Of a stretch of 41,832 bases of DNA, positions 6,920 through 15,238 are shown piece after piece (the first letter of the stretch is position 1; the number at the start of each line of letters is the position of its first letter). The translations under genes were made by a program, and so were the position numbers. The DNA lies in the NCBI GenBank assembly GCA_002497345.1, contig DANS01000014.1:10812-52643 (forward strand). The letters run 5' to 3'. The notes under the pieces were generated by a model. It was not told the DNA's origin and searched no databases. It saw only the letters and a list, made by a program, of their open reading frames with translations. The stretch is from Thermoproteus sp. UBA157. Its GTDB lineage: Archaea; Thermoproteota; Thermoprotei; Thermoproteales; Thermoproteaceae.

Positions 6920-8821
6920 CTAGAGCGCCCTTATCCTTTCGCCTACTCTCGGTATTATGGTAGTTATCTTATATTTCAATTCTATCGATGTGGCCAAACT
7001 CACTATCTTCGAGGGCTCGCCGTGTATCAACACGACTTTGCGAGGCCTTGGCTCCAAGGTCTCCACGTACTTCATCAACTCCCTCCTATCGCTGTGGCCG
7101 GAGAAGCCAGGTATTGAGACAACGCCCATCCTCATAGACACCTTGGTTTCGCCCATCGAGATGCTGCGCACTACGAAATCCCTTTCGCCGTTTAGTATGC
7201 GTCTGCCCAAGGTGTTCTCGGCTTGATATGATACGAAAACGAGCTTATTGGCGGGATCCGGCGCTAGGTGGACGAAGTAGTCGAGGACGGGCCCTCCGTT
7301 TAACATACCGTGGGGGGCTATGATGATGCCGGGCCTCTCGTCCTGGGTTATACGCGCTATTTGATTTATCCTGTCCTCTATTCTCTTGGCCCTCTCGATT
7401 ACCTCTATGCTTCCAGAAGAGGTAAAGGGGTTGATACCCCCATATATTTCATCGGCGACCTCTTTATTGAGGAAATGCGGATACATGAGGTACACGTTGA
7501 GCGTCTCGACAATCATGCCGTCGACATATATGGGCACGCTCTTTAGGTTGCCTTTGTTGATCTCCCTGTTTAGTATGTACAAGATCTCTTGGGCTCTCCC
7601 GGTACTGAAGGCAGGTATGAGGACCTTTCCATTATTCTCAACGGTCTCCGCTATGGTTTTGACCAAGGTGTTCTCGGCCTCGATCCTCGGCGGTTGTACG
7701 TCGTCGCGTCCTCCGTAGGTGGACTCCATTATCAACATCTCGACTCTCCTGAACTTGTTCACGGCCTTGTTCAGAAGGTTGGTCCTCCCGAACTTGAAAT
7801 CGCCCGTATAGAGTATGTTATAGCGCCCGTTTCCTATGTGGAGATGTACAAGCGCTGAGCCTATCTCGTGGCCTGCGTCGTATAAAGTCAGCTTTATGTC
7901 GGGCGCTATGTCGGTGACCTCCTCGTAGTCGAGCGTCACTATGCGGTACATGAGCGATTCTATGTCGCTCTCAGTATAGGGCGGGATCTGTCCCTCCCTC
8001 TCTTTGAGCTCCACGTAATCCGTCAGCAAAATATACGTCAAATACTTCGTAGGATCCGTCATGTATACAGGCCCCTTGTATCCGTACTTGTATAGGTAGG
8101 GAAGACATCCCACGTGATCCATGTGAGCGTGCGATATGACAACAGCGTCTAGCGAGTCCAAGTCTATCTGATCCAGCAATGGAAATTCCTCCTCGTATTG
8201 GGAGGGCTTCAAGCCGCAGTCGAGCAGAACTCTGCTCTCGGTAGTGTCCACGAGTATGGCGCTTCGCCCCACCTCCATAGATGCGCCGAGGAACATAACC
8301 GTTATGGGCCCCTCCTTGACGATGGGCTCGTGGTGGATCCTTGCGCCCAATTCCCTCATCATGGAGATCCTCCTGTCGGAAGCCTTGTGGTACAACTCCC
8401 TTATGTCTACTATATACTTCGATGGCAACTTCATCATGCTGGGGACGCCCATTTCAATCACGGCGCGCCAACCGGTTGAAGCGAAGATCTCCTTGGCGAG
8501 TTTCTTAAAGTCCTTCTCGGGCACCGCCTTGGAGAGATAGACGTAGACGTCGCCGACGTCCTCGAAGTATACCCTCTCGACGAGGTCCGATGCAAGCGAT
8601 GATATCACTTTCTCCGCCTCCTTCTTGGACAGTCTGACGGATGGATCTCCTCTCACGATTATTCTCTTCTTGAGCGTTTTGGCGAGTTCGGCCACCTCCT
8701 CGCCGCTTAAGTTGGCAGGATTCTTGACATATACGCAAATGGACGGCCCCTCGACCTCCACCTTGGATACCTCAACGCTAGATAGAATTTCCCTGATCTT
8801 CGATTCTAGAGAATACGCCAC
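6920..8821 (-). CDS. fttA: FttA (aCPSF1): KH / metallo-beta-lactamase / beta-CASP transcription termination ribonuclease
   Basis: 633 residues, the normal length of archaeal CPSF1/FttA, the factor that cleaves nascent RNA and terminates transcription. N-terminal KH domains occupy about residues 1-165. The metallo-beta-lactamase core shows GASMEVGRSAILVD and HAHMDH (231-236). The beta-CASP insert follows with MESTYGG, PAFSTGRAQE and SGHSDRRE, and the last metal-site region is VVLIHGE. The GTG start (8821) is supported by a TATA-like element (plus strand 8841-8850) about 25 nt upstream, overlapping the psmB stop region. All metal-binding motifs appear intact. Confidence 0.95.
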   Translation of the reverse strand: MAYSLESKIREILSSVEVSKVEVEGPSICVYVKNPANLSGEEVAELAKTLKKRIIVRGDPSVRLSKKEAEKVISSLASDLVERVYFEDVGDVYVYLSKAVPEKDFKKLAKEIFASTGWRAVIEMGVPSMMKLPSKYIVDIRELYHKASDRRISMMRELGARIHHEPIVKEGPITVMFLGASMEVGRSAILVDTTESRVLLDCGLKPSQYEEEFPLLDQIDLDSLDAVVISHAHMDHVGCLPYLYKYGYKGPVYMTDPTKYLTYILLTDYVELKEREGQIPPYTESDIESLMYRIVTLDYEEVTDIAPDIKLTLYDAGHEIGSALVHLHIGNGRYNILYTGDFKFGRTNLLNKAVNKFRRVEMLIMESTYGGRDDVQPPRIEAENTLVKTIAETVENNGKVLIPAFSTGRAQEILYILNREINKGNLKSVPIYVDGMIVETLNVYLMYPHFLNKEVADEIYGGINPFTSSGSIEVIERAKRIEDRINQIARITQDERPGIIIAPHGMLNGGPVLDYFVHLAPDPANKLVFVSYQAENTLGRRILNGERDFVVRSISMGETKVSMRMGVVSIPGFSGHSDRRELMKYVETLEPRPRKVVLIHGEPSKIVSLATSIELKYKITTIIPRVGERIRAL

Positions 8822-8848
8822 AGGCTCTGGTTGTTCGAGCCTTATATT

Positions 8849-9448
8849 TTATTCGGCCACGACAACTCTCTGTCTCGCCGAGAGCACCCGTCTAAATCCC
8901 TCCTTAGTTATTACGACTATGTCTATGCCCTCGCCCGAGCCCGGATCGTTGCGCATGGCGGCCTTGACGGCATTTTCGGCTAATTTTATAGCCTCATCTA
9001 CGCTTATATCCTCACGGTATCCTACTTCGAGGACGCCCATTGCGTAGGGGGAGCCGCTACCGGTCGACACATACCGCTCCTCGCTGAAGCTACCGAGCCA
9101 GTCCAACATGTAAAGCTGGGGCCCCTCGTCGTCGAAGCCGCCAAATATCGAGTGCACCACGTATATTATGGGCCTCGAGTAGAACAACAACAGCGAGGCA
9201 TAGTTGACCAATGTCTTGACCGGAATGGGCCTCCTATGTTCTATTTTGTAATCCCTAGCCAGTATCGTTAGCACATTCAACAAGCCTTGCAAATCGGCGA
9301 CACCGCCGCTCATCGTGGCGGCTACATGTTCGTCTATTTTCCATATCTTCTCGCCGCGTTTGTGAGCTATGTAATAGCCGGCCGTAACCCTCTTATCGGT
9401 AGCCAAGACTACTCCATCGCGGGCCTTTATGCCGACCGTTGTAGTCAT
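8849..9448 (-). CDS. psmB: Proteasome beta subunit, catalytic
   Basis: 199 residues. The protein begins MTTTVG, so removal of Met alone exposes the nucleophilic Thr; there is no longer propeptide. Counting that Thr as residue 1, the catalytic Asp17 (ATDKR) and Lys33 (GEKIW) fall exactly where expected, and STGSGSP provides the conserved serine region. It forms the inner rings of the 20S proteasome. Crenarchaea often carry two beta subunits, one active and one largely structural; the residues here argue for an active one. It follows the FKBP gene by about 20 nt on the same strand. A PAC2-family proteasome chaperone candidate is encoded at 16733. Confidence 0.95.
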   Translation of the reverse strand: MTTTVGIKARDGVVLATDKRVTAGYYIAHKRGEKIWKIDEHVAATMSGGVADLQGLLNVLTILARDYKIEHRRPIPVKTLVNYASLLLFYSRPIIYVVHSIFGGFDDEGPQLYMLDWLGSFSEERYVSTGSGSPYAMGVLEVGYREDISVDEAIKLAENAVKAAMRNDPGSGEGIDIVVITKEGFRRVLSARQRVVVAE

Positions 9449-9470
9449 GGAGGGGGCGAGCTCCCTCTTT

Positions 9471-10166
9471 TTATCTCTTGAGCTCCACCTCCTCGGAAAA
9501 ACTTATTTTCTTCAATCCCTCGAATCTACTGCCGAGATCGGATGCTATTTGCAGAAGCGCGTTGCCTATTTTCTCGTACAGCAGGACCTCTGCGGGCAGC
9601 TTCACGTGAACCTCCGATCTGTCTTGGGCTAGAGATACCGATATTTTTTCGAGCGGAATTCTCGGCATATATTGCTTTATGATATATGCTATCTTCTCCT
9701 CGTTAGTGACTAGTTTTTTAACGATCCTTCCCCTTACTATTAAGGTCTTGCCGGCCAATGGGTGGTTGAAGTCCAAGGTGACCCTCCCGCCCGATATGGA
9801 GATGACTCTGGCCCTATTGCCTTCGATCTCCACAACGTCGTCCACGTGGGGGACTATGCCATGTCTATGGAACTCCCTTATTGAGATAACTCTTATCTTG
9901 TTCGGATCTCTCTGGCCATAGGCCTTTTCGGGCGGTATCTCAACCTCTATATCCTTACCCTCATCAGCATTGAGCAAGGCGGCCTCTAAGGGCTCCCAGA
10001 GCTTGGTCTCGCCGAGTATTATCAAGCGGGGCTCGTAGACCTCTTCGGGCCTATACACGCCGGCTTCTTTAGCCGTAGTTTCGTTAGTCGTCTCCACGAC
10101 CTTGTTGTCGTCCTTCACAATGACCGTGTAGTCGAATAATATGTAATCTCCTTTACTCAACGTCAT
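9471..10166 (-). CDS. FKBP-type peptidyl-prolyl cis-trans isomerase (SlyD-like, long form)
   Basis: 231 residues. The FKBP domain begins KGDYILFDYTVIVKDDNKV and contains the ligand-pocket region IILGETKLWEPLE and the PPEKAYG motif. An inserted-flap (IF) chaperone domain interrupts it at about 90-135, followed by DFNHPLAGKTL, which closes the FKBP core. A C-terminal extension of about 75 residues is typical of long archaeal FKBPs. It catalyses proline isomerisation and assists folding. The start overlaps the rps17e stop by 4 nt (ATGA), and psmB follows closely, so S17e, FKBP and psmB are probably one transcription unit. Confidence 0.93.
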   Translation of the reverse strand: MTLSKGDYILFDYTVIVKDDNKVVETTNETTAKEAGVYRPEEVYEPRLIILGETKLWEPLEAALLNADEGKDIEVEIPPEKAYGQRDPNKIRVISIREFHRHGIVPHVDDVVEIEGNRARVISISGGRVTLDFNHPLAGKTLIVRGRIVKKLVTNEEKIAYIIKQYMPRIPLEKISVSLAQDRSEVHVKLPAEVLLYEKIGNALLQIASDLGSRFEGLKKISFSEEVELKR

Positions 10167-10393
10167 GGCGATGCGATGCCTATCTCTCCCTCCTTCTTCT
10201 GACCCGCCTTTTTGGCCTTCACTAGCCTCGTTATGTAGCCGGCCACCTTGTTCCTGACGCTCTTGCTCTGAAGATCAGCCAACTCGGCCACAGCCCTCTT
10301 GTTTTCCTCAAAGCTCTCCGTGAACCTATCGGGGTACATCTCCAGCAATTTGACCGACAGGGACTTTATGTAACGCGGCTTCACTCGACCCAT
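10163..10393 (-). CDS. rps17e: Ribosomal protein S17e
   Basis: 76 residues beginning MGRVKPRYIKSLSVKLLE, characteristic of archaeal and eukaryotic S17e of the small subunit. A longer frame from a GTG at 10411 exists, but the ATG at 10393 is preferred. It matches the family N-terminus, and a TATA-like element (plus strand TCTTAAAAAC, 10412-10421) lies about 24 nt upstream, as expected for a leaderless start. Its last bases overlap the FKBP start. Confidence 0.93.
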   Translation of the reverse strand: MGRVKPRYIKSLSVKLLEMYPDRFTESFEENKRAVAELADLQSKSVRNKVAGYITRLVKAKKAGQKKEGEIGIASP

Positions 10394-10484
10394 TGGGGGG
10401 CACAAACTCACGTCTTAAAAACACTTATGCCGATTGGCTCCGGCCCCTACGAACTACGCGGACAAACCGCCGATGAGGGAAAAG

Positions 10485-10494
10485 TTTTTATATA
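10485..10494 (+). promoter_or_regulatory. Strong TATA element of the thermosome gene
   Basis: TTTTTATATA centred about 23-25 nt before the ATG, with an A/G-rich BRE-like stretch (GGGAAAAG) immediately upstream. This is among the best promoter matches in the window, consistent with very high chaperonin expression. Confidence 0.65.
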
Positions 10495-10512
10495 CGCGAA
10501 ATTCGTAAACCC

Positions 10513-12186
10513 ATGAGCTCGCAAACGGCGTACTTGACACAGATAGGAGGAGTGCCTGTATTAATATTCAAGGAGGGAACGCAACGCGCTTTCGGCAAGG
10601 AGGCTATGAGGTTAAACATAATGATCGCGAGGGCTGTCGCTGAGGTGCTTCGCACAACTCTAGGCCCGAAGGGCATGGACAAAATGTTGATCGATTCCCT
10701 AGGCGACATAACTATTACCAACGATGGCGCAACTATACTGGACGAGATGGACGTCCAGCACCCCATAGCCAAGCTGTTGGTCGAGATCTCGAAGTCGCAG
10801 GAAGAGGAAGCCGGCGATGGCACTACCACCGCCGTGGTCTTGGCAGGGGCGTTATTAGACGAGGCCGAGAAGTTGCTCGAGAAGAACATACACCCGACGG
10901 TGGTCGTATCCGGTTTCAAGAAGGCGCTGGACGTCGCCATTGAGCATCTGCGCAAAGTGGCCGTCCCCGTGAACCGCACAGATACCGATACGCTGAAGAA
11001 AATAGCGATGACCGCAATGGGCGGCAAGATATCGGAAACCGTAAAGGACTACTTCGCCGATCTCGCAGTTAAGGCCATACTCCAGATAGCTGAGCAGAGA
11101 GGCGACAGGTGGATCGCCGATTTGGACAACGTGCAGCTCGTCAAGAAACACGGCGGTTCTCTGCTCGACACCCAGCTGGTGTATGGCATAGTAGTGGACA
11201 AGGAGGTTGTCCACCCGGCCATGCCCAAACGCGTAGTTAACGCCAAGATAGCGTTGCTCGACGCGCCTCTAGAGGTGGAGAAGCCCGAGATCGACGCCGA
11301 GATTCGCATCAACGATCCGACCCAAATGAGGGCCTTCCTCGAGGAGGAGGAGACGATACTAAAGGGCTACGTGGACAAGCTGAAGGCCGCCGGCGTTAAC
11401 GTGCTCTTCACCACTAAGGGCATAGACGACATAGCCCAGTACTACCTAGCCAAGGCGGGTATACTTGCTGTAAGGCGCGTCAAGCGCTCCGACATAGAGA
11501 AGCTGGTCAGAGCCACCGGCGCTAGGCTGGTGACTAGCATAGAGGACTTGACCGAGGCTGACCTAGGCTTCGCCGGGCTAGTCGAGGAGAGGCGTGTGGG
11601 CGACGAGAAGATGGTATTCGTGGAGCAGTGCAAGAACCCGAGAGCCGTGTCGATCTTGATCAGAGGAGGTTTCGAGAGGCTAGTGGACGAGGCCGAGAGG
11701 AACCTGGACGACGCCCTCTCGGTAGTCGCCGACGTGGTGGAGGAGCCCTTCATACTACCGGCAGGAGGGGCGCCAGAGATCGAGGCGGCCAGAGCCGTCA
11801 GGTCCTTCGCCACCAAGATCGGGGGCAGGGAGCAGTACGCCATAGAGGCCTTCGCCAACGCCTTGGAGGCCATACCGAAGGCCTTGGCCGAGAACGCCGG
11901 CCTCGACGCCGTAGACGTGTTAACCGAGCTGAGACACAAACACGAGCAGGCTGACGGCTGGAAGTACGGCCTAGACGTGTACCAAGGCAAGGTAGTCGAC
12001 ATGATGGCGCTCGGCTTGATAGAGCCGCTCTCCGTTAAGGTTAACGCCTTCAAGGTGGCGGTCGAGGCGGCCTCGATGATATTGCGTATCGACGAGATAA
12101 TTGCTGCTTCCAAGCTCGAGAAGGAGGAGAAGAAGGGCGAGAAGAAGGAAGAGGAGGAGGGCAAGAGCGAGACCAAATTCGATTAA
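10513..12186 (+). CDS. ths: Thermosome subunit (group II chaperonin)
   Basis: 557 residues, a full-length CCT/thermosome subunit that forms an ATP-dependent double-ring folding chamber. ATP-site motifs: GPKGMDKML (51-59), NDGATIL (70-76) and GDGTTTAVV (101-109). The apical and equatorial segments follow in the normal order, and the C-terminus is a charged KEEKKGEKKEEEEG tail without the Gly-Gly-Met repeat seen in many paralogues. Most thermoproteal genomes carry more than one subunit; alpha or beta identity is not assigned. The gene uses uniformly GC-rich codons, with no AT-rich islands. Confidence 0.97.
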   Translation: MSSQTAYLTQIGGVPVLIFKEGTQRAFGKEAMRLNIMIARAVAEVLRTTLGPKGMDKMLIDSLGDITITNDGATILDEMDVQHPIAKLLVEISKSQEEEAGDGTTTAVVLAGALLDEAEKLLEKNIHPTVVVSGFKKALDVAIEHLRKVAVPVNRTDTDTLKKIAMTAMGGKISETVKDYFADLAVKAILQIAEQRGDRWIADLDNVQLVKKHGGSLLDTQLVYGIVVDKEVVHPAMPKRVVNAKIALLDAPLEVEKPEIDAEIRINDPTQMRAFLEEEETILKGYVDKLKAAGVNVLFTTKGIDDIAQYYLAKAGILAVRRVKRSDIEKLVRATGARLVTSIEDLTEADLGFAGLVEERRVGDEKMVFVEQCKNPRAVSILIRGGFERLVDEAERNLDDALSVVADVVEEPFILPAGGAPEIEAARAVRSFATKIGGREQYAIEAFANALEAIPKALAENAGLDAVDVLTELRHKHEQADGWKYGLDVYQGKVVDMMALGLIEPLSVKVNAFKVAVEAASMILRIDEIIAASKLEKEEKKGEKKEEEEGKSETKFD

Positions 12187-12191
12187 TCCTA

Positions 12192-12196
12192 TTTTT
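12192..12196 (+). terminator. Possible oligo-T terminator after the thermosome
   Basis: A run of five T within CTATTTTTCC lies just after the thermosome stop. Archaeal termination favours such runs and the next gene is convergent. The signal is short, so the call is weak. Confidence 0.35.
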
Positions 12197-12198
12197 CC

Positions 12199-12759
12199 TC
12201 ATATCATTATCTTAATATAGTAAATCGCTATTGCAATTACAATCAAATAAATAATTTTTATTAGGAGGTCGGCTGGTGATACGATCAACAGAACGGCTCC
12301 CGACGTTATGCCCGCCAGCGATGACGTTAAAACACGCGCCTTTACCGAGCTCAACTCGTTCTTGTATAGGCTGCGCGATGCATCGATTTTTCCACGCTCT
12401 GAATACTCTAGATCGGACAAGACCTCGGCTCTTTGTTCCAGGGATTTAATGTAGCCAAGATCATTGGGCGAATACTCGTCCAAAATCCCGGCGAGGTATT
12501 CTCTGAACTCCTTCAGACGTAGTGAATTCTTCAATATATTCTCGATTTTCCTATTAAGTCTGGAAATATTTAGTTTAAATATATATAAATATATTATATG
12601 AATTATTAGAGCTATGTATATTAACTTATTCAAGAGTATGAACGAAAGCCCTAGGAGCAATACGCCGAATAACAACAACGCCCCATTGACGAGGATGAAT
12701 TTGTTATACTCTTTTTCCATTAATCTCTTAATCTTTATATTAATTAATTCATCTAACAT
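12199..12759 (-). CDS. Small polytopic membrane protein of the ATPase operon
   Basis: 186 residues: two hydrophobic helices (about 22-58), a charged helical cytoplasmic stretch (about 62-142) and two more helices (about 145-186). The layout (paired membrane helices around a soluble helical bundle) recalls a minimal type II/IV secretion platform (T2SSF-like) protein, but it is much shorter than FlaJ-type platforms and I see no diagnostic motif. It overlaps the end of the upstream ATPase gene by 11 nt, so they are translationally coupled and probably work together. Much of it is in AT-rich codons. Confidence 0.55.
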   Translation of the reverse strand: MLDELINIKIKRLMEKEYNKFILVNGALLLFGVLLLGLSFILLNKLIYIALIIHIIYLYIFKLNISRLNRKIENILKNSLRLKEFREYLAGILDEYSPNDLGYIKSLEQRAEVLSDLEYSERGKIDASRSLYKNELSSVKARVLTSSLAGITSGAVLLIVSPADLLIKIIYLIVIAIAIYYIKIMI

Positions 12760-13780
12760 ATATATCTTTAACTTTTCTAATTATCTTATCTTTATATATT
12801 TTTTCTATTTGTATAACCACTATGTTTTCCAACGCAATTCCGAACTGCCTAAGCCTTTCCAACGCTCTATCTATACTTGAGGCATGCACCGTGGCTAAGC
12901 TCTGCAGGCCTATGCCTTTTGCGGCCGCATAAGCTTGAAAATGTTCCGGATACTGGAGCTCCCCGATTATAAATATATCAATATTTCTATTCATTGATGA
13001 AAAAATTTCTCTTAATTTATTTGTATTATTAATTTTTATTTGATTGAAAGATGGTATGTCTAAAAACTCATCGGCCTCGTCGATGTACACCCTCAAGAAC
13101 TGAGGAGGAATCTCAAGATCCACGGCTTGTAACAATGTGGTCTTTCCACTACCAGGCGGGCCTGCGACGACTAGATCTTTACCTCCCTCAATAACCTCCC
13201 TACGCAACGTGGTTGCCTTGTCGGCATCTATAAACCCCTCGGCAATTAGTTCATCAAGCGATATAACGCTTCTGTGCACCCTCACGTAGATATGTGGAGC
13301 TGAGACAATGGGCGGTAGATCGACCGAAACCCTAATCCTGAGAGGCCCTAGCCGCAACCCGTATCTAAACGAGGGGTTGGAGGTCAAAAGCCGATGTCCT
13401 TTAGCTTTGGCTAGTTGCAAGAAGCGCTCAACTAGCCTAGGAGGAACTAACATTCTAGTAATTACCTTACCATTTTTAGTATTAATATATACATATTTTC
13501 CAGGTATTAATATAATATCTTCAACATTCTTATTAATTAAAAAAGCATAGAGCTCGGCCATGCCCAACGATTCCAGAAGGTGGAAAAACGCCTTACTGCT
13601 ATTTCCGAAAAGACGGCGATATAGCTCATATCTCAGCTTAATCGTGCTCTCGACATCTCTCGAATACGTCCTCGCGATTATCTTAGCTATTTCATCTCTG
13701 TGCTCGTGGAGCGGGTCGGCCTCGTCTATGCGTCCCAGCTCGATCAACCTCACGAGTCCGCTCAACGCAACTCCTTGCAT
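12749..13780 (-). CDS. Type II/IV secretion (GspE/VirB11/FlaI-like) ATPase
   Basis: 343 residues. An N-terminal domain (about 1-180) includes the NVEDIILIPGKYVYI segment typical of secretion ATPases. The RecA-like ATPase core then shows Walker A GPPGSGKTT (about 209-217), an Asp box (RVYIDEADEF), Walker B FIIGELQYPEHFQ and a His box (TVHASS). It would power assembly of a pilus or a secretion/DNA-uptake machine at the membrane. Compared with FlaI/GspE, Walker B is divergent (GELQYPEHF rather than GEVRG-type). It overlaps the mini-TFB gene by 19 nt upstream and the small membrane protein gene by 11 nt downstream. No pilin gene is visible nearby. Confidence 0.85.
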   Translation of the reverse strand: MQGVALSGLVRLIELGRIDEADPLHEHRDEIAKIIARTYSRDVESTIKLRYELYRRLFGNSSKAFFHLLESLGMAELYAFLINKNVEDIILIPGKYVYINTKNGKVITRMLVPPRLVERFLQLAKAKGHRLLTSNPSFRYGLRLGPLRIRVSVDLPPIVSAPHIYVRVHRSVISLDELIAEGFIDADKATTLRREVIEGGKDLVVAGPPGSGKTTLLQAVDLEIPPQFLRVYIDEADEFLDIPSFNQIKINNTNKLREIFSSMNRNIDIFIIGELQYPEHFQAYAAAKGIGLQSLATVHASSIDRALERLRQFGIALENIVVIQIEKIYKDKIIRKVKDIYVR

Positions 13781-14250
13781 AGCTTCCTGAGATAAGTCGC
13801 CGTGTCTCTTATGCTCAACTTGCTGATGCCAAGCCTTTTAGCTACGAGATCCTTATCATAAGACAATCCGTGTTTGTTCGCGATTAAATAAAATATTGTG
13901 GCGGCCACCACCCTCGGGTTCTTACCTTGGATCCTCCTCTTGTTTATCAAGTCGAGCACCGCTATCGCTTCGGCCAAGACGTAGCCAGGCGCCCCCAGAT
14001 CTTTGTGGAGCTCTTCTATATATTTCTTAATCTTTTCCTTTAAATTTATCTTGATATTAGCATCTTTAATAGTTTCTTCGTTTAATTTAAATAGTAGAAT
14101 TTTCAAGGAAATTCTCTTTATGCGTACATCTATCTGCGCTTTTTGAAGCGGCGCGTACAATACAGGGCCTACCACGCTGCCGCATTCCGCACAGACGTAC
14201 TCTCCGTTTGAGATGATTATTCTCGAGGATCCGCAGTAAGGGCATTCCAT
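13762..14250 (-). CDS. Mini-TFB: zinc ribbon plus a single cyclin-like repeat
   Basis: 162 residues from the ATG at 14250, which is preferred because a TATA-like element (plus strand GGAATAAACT, 14271-14280) lies about 26 nt upstream. The N-terminal TFIIB-type zinc ribbon has two CxxC pairs (CPYC and CAEC). Then comes one cyclin fold (about 70-160), with the segment GYVLAEAIAVLDLINKRRIQ and the NPRVVAATIFYLIANKHGLS core seen in TFB repeats. Full TFB has about 300 residues, a B-finger/linker and two repeats; here the B-finger region looks replaced and one repeat is missing. This resembles Sulfolobus TFB3, a stress-induced activator that works with regular TFB. It is the first gene of an operon with the secretion ATPase. 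Confidence 0.8.
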   Translation of the reverse strand: MECPYCGSSRIIISNGEYVCAECGSVVGPVLYAPLQKAQIDVRIKRISLKILLFKLNEETIKDANIKINLKEKIKKYIEELHKDLGAPGYVLAEAIAVLDLINKRRIQGKNPRVVAATIFYLIANKHGLSYDKDLVAKRLGISKLSIRDTATYLRKLCKELR

Positions 14251-14317
14251 GAGCAAGAGCTAGGAGTGCTGGAATAAACTTACTATGTAGCCCTCCGAAA
14301 GTGGACAGAGGGGGGAC

Positions 14318-14650
14318 CTAGGAAGTAATCTTTATACCAATATATAGTTTATCTCCAATATTAAATGGTAAATCGATATATACTTTAAATATTAATCCGC
14401 CAATTGATATATATGATATATTATTATTTTTATTATATAGTAAACCCCACATATATATATCATATTTCTCTTTGTAATCATCTTCTTTATTTTTATCGAT
14501 ATTAATAATTAATTTATTATTTTTATTTATATTTATGTTTAAAACTGTCAAAGGCAATTCCATCTCGGCCTTTACATCGCCCTGGAGGGTTATCTTCTTC
14601 AACGGTTTTTCGAGATCGATCACGTCAACGACCATCTCCCGGAACAACAT
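14318..14650 (-). CDS. rpo8: RNA polymerase subunit Rpo8 (RpoG, Rpb8 orthologue)
   Basis: 110 residues. The second half aligns well with eukaryotic Rpb8: YDIYMWGLLYN corresponds to the Rpb8 EYVMYGKVYR segment, YISIGGLIFKVY to YVSYGGLLMRL, and GDKLYIGIKI to the DSRVYLLMKK end. The first half (REMVVDVIDLEKPLKKITLQ) fits the opening OB-fold strand. Rpb8 orthologues are known from hyperthermophilic Crenarchaeota and Korarchaeota. A long central stretch (about 14330-14560) is extremely AT-rich (Lys/Asn/Ile codons AAA/AAT/ATT). A promoter-like element is at 14671-14680. Confidence 0.8.
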   Translation of the reverse strand: MLFREMVVDVIDLEKPLKKITLQGDVKAEMELPLTVLNININKNNKLIINIDKNKEDDYKEKYDIYMWGLLYNKNNNISYISIGGLIFKVYIDLPFNIGDKLYIGIKITS

Positions 14651-14670
14651 AAGCGAGCGAACCGTTGTGA

Positions 14671-14680
14671 ATATAAATTT
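14671..14680 (-). promoter_or_regulatory. TATA element of rpo8
   Basis: The minus-strand reading AAATTTATAT is centred about 25 nt before the rpo8 ATG. It lies in a 159-nt AT-rich gap between the divergent rpo8 and smap3 genes that shows no other feature. Confidence 0.5.
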
Positions 14681-14782
14681 TAAATGTCTTTATCTTTTAT
14701 ATTTTCAATAAAAATATAATCAATATAATTATTTTTGAAATAGATATCCAACAAGATATTTAGTTGGCTATTTGAACAAAAG

Positions 14783-14790
14783 CTTTAAAA
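14783..14790 (+). promoter_or_regulatory. TATA element of the SmAP3-like gene
   Basis: CTTTAAAA centred about 24 nt before the ATG at 14810, preceded by a purine/A-rich BRE-like stretch (CAAAAG). Confidence 0.5.
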
Positions 14791-14809
14791 CTAAGGATTT
14801 ATATGATCC

Positions 14810-15238
14810 ATGTCGGTGTTGGCGGAAGCTAATAAGCGATTTGTGGCCGAGGTAAATAACCTAATAGGGAAGGAAGTATTCGTAGGCCTCGCCAACGGCG
14901 ATGAATACAGAGGAGTTCTTCACGCAATAGATAGTCAATTAAATATAGTTCTCCTTAACGTTGTCACGAAATCTGGTAATAAATTTACAAAATCTATACT
15001 TTTTTCTAGGTATATTATATATATAAATTCCGTTGAAAAGGAATTCGACCTAAGGGGTTTCGCCAAATATGCCGAGAAGTACTTCCCCGGCATGGTTAGA
15101 TATGTCGAGGAGTCTAACATAGTGCTCATAGGCGATAAGGTCAGAGTTAGCGAGATAGGCATAGAGGGGTCGGGCCCCTTGGCTGAAAGAGTTAAGCAGA
15201 TATACGAGGAGTACGCTAGGAGACAACGCGCGGAATGA
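14810..15238 (+). CDS. smap3: Two-domain Sm-like protein, SmAP3 type
   Basis: 142 residues. The N-terminal Sm domain (about 8-75) shows GKEVFVGLANGDEYRGVLHA and QLNIVLLN for Sm1, and FSRYIIYINSVE for Sm2. A separate C-terminal domain of about 65 residues follows (DLRGFAKYAEKYFPG to the end). This arrangement matches Pyrobaculum SmAP3, which forms higher-order ring assemblies. The role is RNA binding but is not well defined. The stop overlaps the start of the transglycosylase gene by 4 nt (ATGA), so the two are coupled; a link to tRNA modification is therefore possible. Confidence 0.85.
   Translation: MSVLAEANKRFVAEVNNLIGKEVFVGLANGDEYRGVLHAIDSQLNIVLLNVVTKSGNKFTKSILFSRYIIYINSVEKEFDLRGFAKYAEKYFPGMVRYVEESNIVLIGDKVRVSEIGIEGSGPLAERVKQIYEEYARRQRAE

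Noticed and set aside
11442..12176. 244-codon open frame antisense to the thermosome
   Set aside because: Ser/Leu-rich shadow of a GC-rich gene; no family features and fully covered by the thermosome coding sequence.
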